The position numbers and the translations under genes were made by a program. Below the pieces are notes generated by a model, which made no database searches, was not told where the DNA came from, and saw only the letters and a list, made by a program, of their open reading frames with translations. Positions 16,988 through 24,117 of a DNA stretch of 64,000 nt are shown here, piece by piece (positions within the stretch are counted from its first letter, which is position 1; each line of letters starts with the position of its first letter). The stretch comes from Pseudarthrobacter enclensis (lineage in GTDB: Bacteria; Actinomycetota; Actinomycetes; Actinomycetales; Micrococcaceae), in NCBI RefSeq assembly GCF_030811655.1, contig NZ_JAUSRE010000015.1:51674-115673 (forward strand), in the 5' to 3' direction.

Positions 16988-17483
16988 TCCGGGCGTCCTG
17001 CCCATCAAGTTCGGCCCAGGGCTTCTCCGTTTCCAGGACCGTCAGGGCGTTGGTGGGAAAGCGGGTGGCCGCGTCCATGTAGGCATCGTGGTCGGAGTCG
17101 CGGGAGGCGAGGTGCATGGCCAGGTCCTGCACGCCGGGGAGATGCGCGATCAGCATCAGCGTGGTCACCGTGTCCGGCACATGGTTCACCACGGTGAGCA
17201 TCCGCAGGGCCGAGGCCGCATACAGGCCATCCTCGAGCTTGGGCGTGGGGGCCTTGTCGCCAAGCTCCGAGCACACCCAGGTGCAGGTCTGGCGGGTGCG
17301 CAGCGCGCTTGAGCACAGGATGAAGTCCGGGACGATATTGTGCTTGAGCAGCCAGCGGCCGGCCAGCGGCGCCTCCCGGTGCCCACGTTCCTCCAGCGGC
17401 CGCTCATGGTCGGCCACCCCGCCCGGCCAGTCAGCCTTCGCGTGGCGCATGATCACAAGGCGTCGAACATGGTGCGAACTCAT
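16956..17483 (-). CDS. histidine phosphatase family protein (SixA-like)
   Basis: This 175-residue phosphatase of the phosphoglycerate-mutase/acid-phosphatase fold carries the catalytic RHG-type motif RRLVIMRHAKADWP near the N-terminus, where RHA replaces RHG as in SixA proteins. The second arginine region is CSSALRTRQTC, and the second catalytic histidine lies in MLIAHLPGVQ. SixA dephosphorylates phosphohistidine; other members act on small phosphate esters, so the substrate is open. It stands alone, convergent with and overlapping the LysR gene by 32 bases. Confidence 0.88.
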   Translation of the reverse strand: MSSHHVRRLVIMRHAKADWPGGVADHERPLEERGHREAPLAGRWLLKHNIVPDFILCSSALRTRQTCTWVCSELGDKAPTPKLEDGLYAASALRMLTVVNHVPDTVTTLMLIAHLPGVQDLAMHLASRDSDHDAYMDAATRFPTNALTVLETEKPWAELDGQDARITRFAVPRSR

Positions 17484-17758
17484 GGCCCAAGCCTAGCCAA
17501 TCCCCAGCCGCGGAGGCACAGTGCTTGGGAACCAGGCGGCGCAGCAGGTGATGCCTAAGTCATGCCGGTCGCCGTAGCCGCAGCGAGGCGTCCTGAAAGC
17601 GCCGTTGCTGCGTTGGGCCCACGCCGCCAGGGTCCCCTGGCCGAGCTTGCGAGGTGAGGGAGGCGGCGGGGAGGTACGAGCGCAGGCGCCGAAGGATGCC
17701 TCGCGAAAGCGGAGGGGACGAGCCCGACAGGAGCAGGTCGCCTTCGCGCGAAAGAGAG
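17484..17758. repeat. intergenic segment, possible dispersed Arthrobacter-type repeat
   Basis: This 275-base gap holds no convincing gene. From about 17558 to 17757 it is GC- and purine-rich with a characteristic succession of blocks (GCGAGGTGAGGGAGG, CCTCGCGAAAGCGGAGG, GACGAGCCCGACAGGAGCAG, CCTTCGCGCGAAAG). It gives the impression of a conserved non-coding repeat or structured RNA rather than random spacer. No second copy was noticed in this window. The repeat call is a suspicion based on pattern only. Confidence 0.3.
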
Positions 17759-18622
17759 TTAGATCGAGTACTCCGGAGCGGCCCAGACAACAACTTCCGG
17801 GTGCTCGTAGAACCGGTAACCCTGGCCACGGACCGTGCGGACGGTGTTGGCGAGGCGGCCCAGTTTGGAGCGGAGGCGGCGGATGTGGACGTCGATGGTG
17901 CGTTCGTTGGGCACTTCTTCGGCATTGCGCCACAGCCCCTCGAGGAGTTCATCGCGGCCCACGGTGCGGGTGCCGTTTTCGACGAGGTAGTTAAGGAGCT
18001 CGAACTCCTTGAAGGTGAGGTTCAGGGATTCGCCGTCAAGGTGTACTTCGCGGCGGGCCAGGTCAATGAGAACGCCGGACGGGCGCGGCTCCTGCGACTG
18101 GGCAGGGCGGGGTGCTTCAGCGCGCTGGCGGTTGACGGTAGGGTCACCAAAGGTGGAACGGACGACGTCGAGCGCGGAACCCGGGGTGCCTGCAGGGGCT
18201 ACGGCCACTGCTGCGTAGCTCTCGGCCCCGGAGACCAGCGATTGGGCGTAGGCCCGGATTTCCTGGGCGAGCTTTGCGATGGAGGTCCCGGCTGCTGCTG
18301 CCGTCTCTTCATCGATACCCATGTAGAGGACGAATCCACGGGCCACGTTGTCGTTCGCAACCGGGCGGACCGGGTTTGACCCGGCCACGACAGGAGTGGG
18401 TGCGGTGACGGGTGCGGACTCGGCAGGATGCACGGCGCGGAGTTGGCCGTAAGAGTTCGGGTTGTACCCCTGCGGGGCAAAACCCTGGGCAGGGAAGTTG
18501 CTTCCGGGGGTGGAGGGGGCGAGCGCCGGCCGGGGCCCGAAGCCGGGACGAAGGCCGGAGGACTGGCCTGCTTTGGCGGCGTTACGGACAGAGATGTGGA
18601 CGTATCCGGATGCAACTGACAT
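17759..18622 (-). CDS. orphan winged-helix (OmpR/PhoB-type) regulator without receiver domain
   Basis: This 287-residue protein has a C-terminal OmpR/PhoB DNA-binding domain (about 180-275) with VLIDLARREVHLDGESLNLT, FKEFELLNYLVENGTRTVGR, RTIDVHIRRLRSKLG and VRGQGYRFYE. There is no phosphorylatable receiver domain. Instead there is a Pro/Ala/Gly-rich N-terminus (1-85) and a middle segment (90-150, ARGFVLYMGIDEETAAAAGT and AQEIRAYAQSLVSGAESYAA) of unknown fold. No histidine kinase is adjacent. Its 5' region is unusually long and AT-rich and carries a 20-base-spaced direct repeat, the arrangement such domains often bind. The target and signal are unknown. Confidence 0.85.
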   Translation of the reverse strand: MSVASGYVHISVRNAAKAGQSSGLRPGFGPRPALAPSTPGSNFPAQGFAPQGYNPNSYGQLRAVHPAESAPVTAPTPVVAGSNPVRPVANDNVARGFVLYMGIDEETAAAAGTSIAKLAQEIRAYAQSLVSGAESYAAVAVAPAGTPGSALDVVRSTFGDPTVNRQRAEAPRPAQSQEPRPSGVLIDLARREVHLDGESLNLTFKEFELLNYLVENGTRTVGRDELLEGLWRNAEEVPNERTIDVHIRRLRSKLGRLANTVRTVRGQGYRFYEHPEVVVWAAPEYSI

Positions 18623-18863
18623 GGAATGCTTACCTCAATGTGAAATGGCCGTCTTCGCGGCTCGAATGCTGGCTTCCCCGTCAGGCGGACCGGGGAGGGG
18701 CGCCCGACGCTGGGCTGGGGGGCGAATGCCTAAGAACTTCAGGGGGTGGGAAGGTCAGGCGTGCATTCGACAACAGCGCATGTCGGCAGCAGCGGATGTG
18801 CTGGGCCAATATTCTGCGGCTGCAGGTGCTGTTGAGTTCTTGTTCACATTGGAAGTGTGCAGC

Positions 18864-18892
18864 GTAACAATGCCAACTTGCAAGTAACAATG
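18864..18892. repeat. direct repeat GTAACAATG, 20-base period
   Basis: The nonamer GTAACAATG occurs at 18864-18872 and again at 18884-18892, two helical turns apart, with the palindrome ACTTGCAAGT between them. It lies about 245 bases upstream of the winged-helix regulator start and is a candidate autoregulatory site. Confidence 0.45.
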
Positions 18893-19100
18893 GACCGAAT
18901 CGTCCGCATCGTGAGACAAATCGGAGATTTGTGCTGCATGTCACTATTTCGGCGGCGGGAATTTTTTTGGGTCTCCATCCCGTCTGAGGCCTCATTCGGC
19001 AGTACTTTCAGAATAAAATTCGGGATGTCATCTTTTTTTCGAACGTACCCGAAATTCAACCGTTTGACGTGGAATCGTCCGAATGGAGAAGGGGCGTGTC

Positions 19101-19129
19101 CAGCCGGAGTCCTGCCTCCGGCTGATTTT
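19101..19129 (+). terminator. plus-strand terminator-like hairpin without an upstream gene
   Basis: The arms CAGCCGGAG (19101-19109) and CTCCGGCTG (19116-19124) pair perfectly with a six-base loop, followed by ATTTTT. The U-tract orientation is plus, yet both flanking genes are on the minus strand. Confidence 0.5.
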
Positions 19130-19185
19130 TCGCATCAGGATTGTGCCGGAGGCAGGAGGTGCTGCCATCTCCCCGCCCGCAGGAG

Positions 19186-20160
19186 TCAGTTGCTGCTTGT
19201 CCCCGAACTGGGCGCGGGGCCCGTGGTGGACGTTGTGAGCTGAACGGTTTGGACTGTGTAGGTGTCCGCACTCTTGAGTGCCGTTATGCGGACCGTCGCC
19301 CCGGTGGTTACGTCGGACATGCTGAGTGTGCTGCCGGTGGAGCTTCCGCCACGCTGCCGCATCCCCTGGGTTACCTGCACGTCCGTGCCGACGGCATAGG
19401 TACGGGAAAAACCATCTTCGCTCTTGACGGTGATTGACGTGGCCGAGACCTCCGTGACCGTGCCCGTCTGACCCGCCATGGTCACGTAGTTGGAGCCCTG
19501 GAGGACCACGTATTCAGAATGCACAGCGGCGTTCAGGCCTGCGCCTCCCATGCCCAGCCCTCCCGGGCCGCCGTCCATGCCACCGTCACGGCCGGTCATT
19601 CCACCCCCGTCCACACCGGCCTGGCCGCCTTGCCCCATCATGCCGCCCTGGCCCGACGTACCATTCTGGCCTCCGCGGCCGAACTGGCCGCCGGCTCCCG
19701 TGCGCTGGCCATTCGCCGAAGCGCCCGCGGTACCGTTGCCTGCCGCATATGCGCCTGCGCCGGCGCCGGCAGCTGCGGCAACCACCACCGCCACACCGCC
19801 CACCAGCAGGCTTTTCCTGGCGGTCCAGTTGCCTTTCCCGGGCCGCCCCGAGGCTTTGGCTGCGTTCTGCTGTGGTACGCCCCATCCTGCGCCCGCACTG
19901 TGACCCTGGCCGTTTGGCGGCGTAGCACCCCAGCCTGCGGACTGGGAGGCTGGGGACGGCGTGCCTGCAGACGGTGTACCGCCCAAGGGGATGGTCCGCT
20001 CCTGGGCGGACTGGCCCTCGGGCCCCCCTTCGTTGGGTGTCCCGCCCCAGACCGCGGCGGGCGGTTGTTCCCGTCCTTCAGTGGCACGCTGCGGCTGTGC
20101 ATTCTGCCCTGCTGCCCCGGGGACGGCGTTGTTGTCCTGCTGGTCCATGGCTTTCTCCAA
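19186..20160 (-). CDS. membrane-anchored Gly-rich protein with small C-terminal beta domain (DUF5666-like)
   Basis: This 324-residue protein has a Pro/Gly/Gln-rich cytoplasmic N-terminus (1-110), one membrane helix (about 117-140, LLVGGVAVVVAAAAGAGAGA), a very Gly-rich extracellular linker with GGQ/GGM/GRGG repeats (145-210) and a C-terminal domain with GTVTEVSATSITVKSEDGFS and SDVTTGATVRITALK, which resembles DUF5666. An alternative start, MDQQDNN, lies four codons in. It is divergent from a response-regulator gene that heads a locus of glycosyltransferases, so it may be an envelope protein controlled by the same system. Function unknown. Confidence 0.75.
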   Translation of the reverse strand: MEKAMDQQDNNAVPGAAGQNAQPQRATEGREQPPAAVWGGTPNEGGPEGQSAQERTIPLGGTPSAGTPSPASQSAGWGATPPNGQGHSAGAGWGVPQQNAAKASGRPGKGNWTARKSLLVGGVAVVVAAAAGAGAGAYAAGNGTAGASANGQRTGAGGQFGRGGQNGTSGQGGMMGQGGQAGVDGGGMTGRDGGMDGGPGGLGMGGAGLNAAVHSEYVVLQGSNYVTMAGQTGTVTEVSATSITVKSEDGFSRTYAVGTDVQVTQGMRQRGGSSTGSTLSMSDVTTGATVRITALKSADTYTVQTVQLTTSTTGPAPSSGTSSN

Positions 20161-20377
20161 GAAGTTGAAACTGCTGGTGGTGATGCTGTTGTCCCAACAG
20201 GCTCTGACGGTTTGCTGTGCAGGGGCTGTGCGGCAGACCTAGGCGGCCTGTGACCTTTAAGGGCACCACGGCCGTGAGGCAGCGCTTACCCGAACCACAG
20301 GTGGCTAGGCTGGAGCTCACAGCCTGAACACAGCAACGGCAAAGCATCGGCAAACCGACAGATCGGAGAGTTGTCCC

Positions 20378-21118
20378 ATGGCATCCCCGCACCCCATGAC
20401 CAACAACCTTCCCCAGCTCACCCACCCTGACGGTTCCCCCATCCGAGCCCTTGTGGTGGATGACGAGCCGAGCCTGTCGGAACTCATGAGCATGGGCCTG
20501 CGCATGGCCGGATGGTCTGTTGCCGTGGCCGCGGACGGCCCGGCTGCCGTGAAACTGGCCAAGGACTTCCACCCGGACGTGCTGGTGCTCGATGTCATGC
20601 TGCCAGGGTTCGACGGCGTGGAACTGCTGGGCAGGATCCGCGCCTTTGCGCCCGAGGTGCCTGCGCTCTTCCTGACCGCCAAGGACGACGTCCAGGACCG
20701 CATCGTCGGGCTGGCCGCCGGCGGGGATGACTACGTCACCAAGCCCTTCAGCATGGAGGAAGTCCTGCTGCGCCTGCACCGCCTGGTTCAGCGCTCCGGC
20801 GTTGCTGCCATGGATACCGCCGAGCTGGTAGTGGGCGACCTGGTGCTCAACGTGGACACACGCGAAGTGACCCGTGCCGGCGAGGAGATCCAGCTGACGG
20901 CCACGCAGTTCGAACTCCTGCGCTACCTGATGGAGAACCCTAAGCGCGTGGTGAGCAAGGCCCAGATCCTTGACCACGTATGGGATTACGACTTCGGCGG
21001 CCAGGCGAACATCGTGGAACTGTACATCTCGTACCTCCGCAAGAAGATCGAAGCCAACCACCCGCCGATGATCCACACAGTGCGCGGAGCGGGCTACGTC
21101 ATCAAGCCCTCAGACTAG
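20378..21118 (+). CDS. OmpR-family response regulator
   Basis: This 246-residue two-component response regulator has a receiver domain (22-135) with acidic pair Asp28/Asp29, phospho-acceptor Asp72 (LVLDVMLPGFDG), Thr100 and Lys122 (TKPFS), then a winged-helix DNA-binding domain (150-244) ending VRGAGYVIKPSD. GGAGAG at 20366-20371 supports ATG 20378. The kinase gene follows 12 bases after the stop, so this is a cognate pair. Family likeness to MprA/TcrA-type actinobacterial regulators suggests envelope stress control, and the glycosyltransferases downstream support that. Confidence 0.95.
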   Translation: MASPHPMTNNLPQLTHPDGSPIRALVVDDEPSLSELMSMGLRMAGWSVAVAADGPAAVKLAKDFHPDVLVLDVMLPGFDGVELLGRIRAFAPEVPALFLTAKDDVQDRIVGLAAGGDDYVTKPFSMEEVLLRLHRLVQRSGVAAMDTAELVVGDLVLNVDTREVTRAGEEIQLTATQFELLRYLMENPKRVVSKAQILDHVWDYDFGGQANIVELYISYLRKKIEANHPPMIHTVRGAGYVIKPSD

Positions 21119-21130
21119 CCAAGGAACAGC

Positions 21131-22624
21131 ATGTCCTCGCTCTCCGGTGTTCCCCGGCCCGCCGGCCGGTCCTGGTTCAACCCTTCCACCTGGCACCTCC
21201 GTACCCGGCTGATCCTGCTCTCCATGGCCCTCCTGGTGGCGATTTCCAGTGCGATCGGCGTGGTCAGCTATGCCTCCATGGATGTGGTCCTCACCAACCA
21301 GCTGGACGCGCAACTGAAGCTGGCATCCCGGGGCCGGCCGCCGGAAGGCAATCCCTCCGGCCGCCCCGATCCCCTGGACGCGCGCGGACAAAGCGTGGGG
21401 ACGCTCAATGCAAGGGTGGTGGGCGGACAAGTCAGCCGGGAAGCCGGTTATCTTTCCTCTGACGCCACCCGCATAGCCCTGACAAACCGGGACGTTGCCA
21501 CCTTGCAGGCACTCCCCCACGACGGCGTGCCCGTGGACCGCGAGCTGTCCAATGGCGATTACCGCCTGATGGCAACCGAGACCCCATACGGGGATGTGGT
21601 GATCACCGGCCTGCCGCTGGCAATGAAGCAGAGCACCGAGGCTTCACTTGTGCTCACGATGGTCCTGGTGTCGCTCGGCGGCCTTCTCCTGATAGGACTG
21701 GCCGGGACGGCCCTGATCCGCCGGACCATGCGGCCGCTGGAACAGCTCTCAGACGTGGCCACCAAAGTCTCCAAACTGCCCCTCGACGCCGGCGAGGTGG
21801 CCCTTGCCGTGCGTGTGCCGCCTTCCGCAGCGCATCCCACCACCGAAGTAGGCAGCGTGGGCCATGCCCTGAACCTCATGCTGGACAACGTCTCCAGCGC
21901 CCTTGAAGCCCGGCAGCGCAGCGAGATGAAGGTGCGCCAGTTCGTGGCCGATGCCTCGCACGAACTTCGAACACCACTGACGGCCATCCGCGGCTACACC
22001 GAGCTGATGCGCATGACCGAAACCCTGACGGACGACGGCCGGAAGTCGCTGGGCCGGGTGCAAAGCCAGTCCGAGCGGATGACCGCGCTGGTGGAGGACC
22101 TGCTGCTGCTGGCCCGGCTGGACGAGGGCAAGGACACCGAAACCGCAGACGTGGACCTGACCCAGCTCGTGGTCGAGACCATCAGCGATGAAAAAGTCAT
22201 GGCGCCGGATCATACCTGGCAGCTGCAGTTGCCCGACGAACCCGTGGTGGTGCGCGGCGACACCACCCAGTTGCACCAGGTCCTGGCCAACCTGCTCTCC
22301 AACGCCCGGAAACACACCCCGGCCGGCACCAAGGTTACCGCGGGCGTAATGCGCTCCGCCGACGGGAGCGTGGTGGTGACGGTGACCGACGACGGCCCGG
22401 GCATCCCTGCGGAGTTCCAGGGCAGCATCTTCTCCCGCTTTACCCGCGCAGACGCCGCCCGTTCCGGCCAGGGAGGTTCCGGTTCGGAGGGTTCTTCGGG
22501 CCTGGGGCTGTCAATCGTGGAATCCATCGTGATGGCCCATGGCGGCACGGTGGAGCTGGTCTCCCGGCCGGGCAGGACCGAGTTCGCGGTGCGGCTTCCC
22601 GCGGGCGGCACCGCCCAGGCCTGA
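21131..22624 (+). CDS. membrane sensor histidine kinase
   Basis: This is the partner kinase of the preceding regulator, 497 residues. There are two membrane helices (about 26-48 and 174-196) around an extracytoplasmic sensor of roughly 125 residues, a HAMP domain (197-260), a HisKA domain with His277 in ASHELRTPLTAI, and an ATPase domain with N-box Asn391 (NLLSNARKHTP), G1 VTDDGPGIP and G2 GSSGLGLSIVES. All catalytic boxes are intact. The start follows AAGGAAC. The extracellular sensor shows no family I can name, so the stimulus is unknown. Confidence 0.95.
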   Translation: MSSLSGVPRPAGRSWFNPSTWHLRTRLILLSMALLVAISSAIGVVSYASMDVVLTNQLDAQLKLASRGRPPEGNPSGRPDPLDARGQSVGTLNARVVGGQVSREAGYLSSDATRIALTNRDVATLQALPHDGVPVDRELSNGDYRLMATETPYGDVVITGLPLAMKQSTEASLVLTMVLVSLGGLLLIGLAGTALIRRTMRPLEQLSDVATKVSKLPLDAGEVALAVRVPPSAAHPTTEVGSVGHALNLMLDNVSSALEARQRSEMKVRQFVADASHELRTPLTAIRGYTELMRMTETLTDDGRKSLGRVQSQSERMTALVEDLLLLARLDEGKDTETADVDLTQLVVETISDEKVMAPDHTWQLQLPDEPVVVRGDTTQLHQVLANLLSNARKHTPAGTKVTAGVMRSADGSVVVTVTDDGPGIPAEFQGSIFSRFTRADAARSGQGGSGSEGSSGLGLSIVESIVMAHGGTVELVSRPGRTEFAVRLPAGGTAQA

Positions 22625-22737
22625 AGCGGCGCCACCCCCGGCACCTGTCCGGGTGGGGACAACCCTGGCCGCACTTACACAGGCGCAGCACAGGTTGCGC
22701 CTAAAGCCTTCAAATCCGGGAGCGCCACTCTTGATCC

Positions 22738-24117
22738 ATGACGCTCACCGACTCCCCTTCAGGAACCCTGCAGGACGCCGCGGTGGCGCCGCCGGGCATT
22801 CCGTCCCGGGGGCGCGCCGTACGGCGCGCCCCCGTGGATACACGCACCACCGCACCGGTCCTCGACGTGACCATCCCGGTCTTCAACGAGGAACGCGACC
22901 TCGAGGAATGCCTTCGCCGGCTTCATGCACACCTGGTGGATTCCTTTCCGCACAGTTTCCGGATCACGGTGGCGGACAACGCCAGCACTGACGGCACGCT
23001 GAAGATCGCGGAGCGGCTGGCGCGGGAGTTCCCGGAACTGGCTGTGGTCCACCTCGACGAGAAGGGCCGCGGGAACGCGCTGCGGAAAGTGTGGCTTGCC
23101 TCCCCGTCCCCGGTGCTGGCCTACATGGATGTGGACCTTTCCACCGATCTCGCCGCGCTGGCACCGCTGCTGGCGCCGCTGATTTCGGGGCACTCGGACC
23201 TTGCCATCGGCACCCGGCTCACCCGCAACTCGAGGGTTGTCCGCGGCCCCAAGCGGGAGTTCATCTCACGCAGCTACAACTTGATGCTCCACTCCTTCAT
23301 GGGTGCGCGGTTCAGTGACGCCCAGTGCGGCTTCAAGGCCATCCGCGCCGACGTCGCCCAGCAGATCCTCCCCTACACCGTGGACAACTCCTGGTTCTTT
23401 GATACAGAACTCCTGGTCCTGGCCGAGCGGTGCGGACTGCGCGTCCACGAGGTTCCGGTGGACTGGATCGACGACCCCGACTCCAGTGTGGACGTGGTCC
23501 GGACCGCAGTGGCCGACGTCCGCGGAATGGCCCGCCTCACCCGTGACCTGGTGTACGGCCGGATTCCAGTTCCGGAACTGCGCGCAGCGCTGGCGCGGGG
23601 CCCGCTCCCCGCATCCTCCCGGGCCGACGAGCAAACGCCCGGCAGCAGCCTGTTCGGCCAGCTGGTCCGGTTCGCCGTCATCGGCGCCGCCTCCACCCTG
23701 GCCTACCTGCTGATCTTCCTGTTCTGCCGCGGCTTCATGGACCCGCAACTGGCAAACTTCCTGGCGCTGCTGATCACCGCGGTGGCCAATACCGGCGCCA
23801 ACCGGCGCTTCACGTTCGGCATCCAGGGCGGGAACCCGGTCCGGCACCACTTCGAGGGCCTGATAGTGTTCGGCATCGGCCTGCTGCTCACTTCCGGCGC
23901 GTTGGCCCTGGTGCACAGCACGACGACGCCGGACCGGTGGTTGGAAGTCGTCACCGTGGTGGCGGCGAACCTCGCAGCCACCGCGGCCCGGTTCCTGCTG
24001 TTCCGGCTATGGGTCTTCCGTGAACGCACACCCCGCGGGCAGTCGGCCGCCGCAGGCGGCCCCAGCCCCACCAACCCCAACACTTCAGCCACCTCCACAG
24101 AAACGGCAGCATCATGA
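22738..24117 (+). CDS. GT2 glycosyltransferase (polyprenyl-phosphate-mannose-synthase-like) fused to GtrA-type membrane domain
   Basis: This 459-residue protein has a cytosolic GT2 domain (about 40-270) with LDVTIPVFNEERDLE, the nucleotide site VADNASTDGT, the metal motif YMDVDLST and the dolichol-phosphate-sugar-synthase region QCGFKAI and FFDTELLVLAERCG. A GtrA-like domain follows (about 310-430) with four membrane helices. Such fusions make a polyprenyl-phosphate hexose and help flip it to the outer face. It precedes two GT39 transferases that use such lipid-linked sugars, and it overlaps the first by ATGA. The sugar is probably mannose or glucose; the sequence does not decide. Confidence 0.9.
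   Translation: MTLTDSPSGTLQDAAVAPPGIPSRGRAVRRAPVDTRTTAPVLDVTIPVFNEERDLEECLRRLHAHLVDSFPHSFRITVADNASTDGTLKIAERLAREFPELAVVHLDEKGRGNALRKVWLASPSPVLAYMDVDLSTDLAALAPLLAPLISGHSDLAIGTRLTRNSRVVRGPKREFISRSYNLMLHSFMGARFSDAQCGFKAIRADVAQQILPYTVDNSWFFDTELLVLAERCGLRVHEVPVDWIDDPDSSVDVVRTAVADVRGMARLTRDLVYGRIPVPELRAALARGPLPASSRADEQTPGSSLFGQLVRFAVIGAASTLAYLLIFLFCRGFMDPQLANFLALLITAVANTGANRRFTFGIQGGNPVRHHFEGLIVFGIGLLLTSGALALVHSTTTPDRWLEVVTVVAANLAATAARFLLFRLWVFRERTPRGQSAAAGGPSPTNPNTSATSTETAAS

Larger units (their letters stand above)
18623..19185. other. AT-rich intergenic region between two minus-strand genes
   Basis: This 563-base stretch has no supported protein gene. The first 220 bases are GC-rich leader of the winged-helix gene. 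From about 18840 to 19070 the AT content rises sharply, with T7 runs at 18962-18968 and 19032-19038, a direct repeat at 18864, a hairpin ACAAATC-N3-GATTTGT (18916-18932), and then a plus-strand terminator-like hairpin at 19101. Confidence 0.6.
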
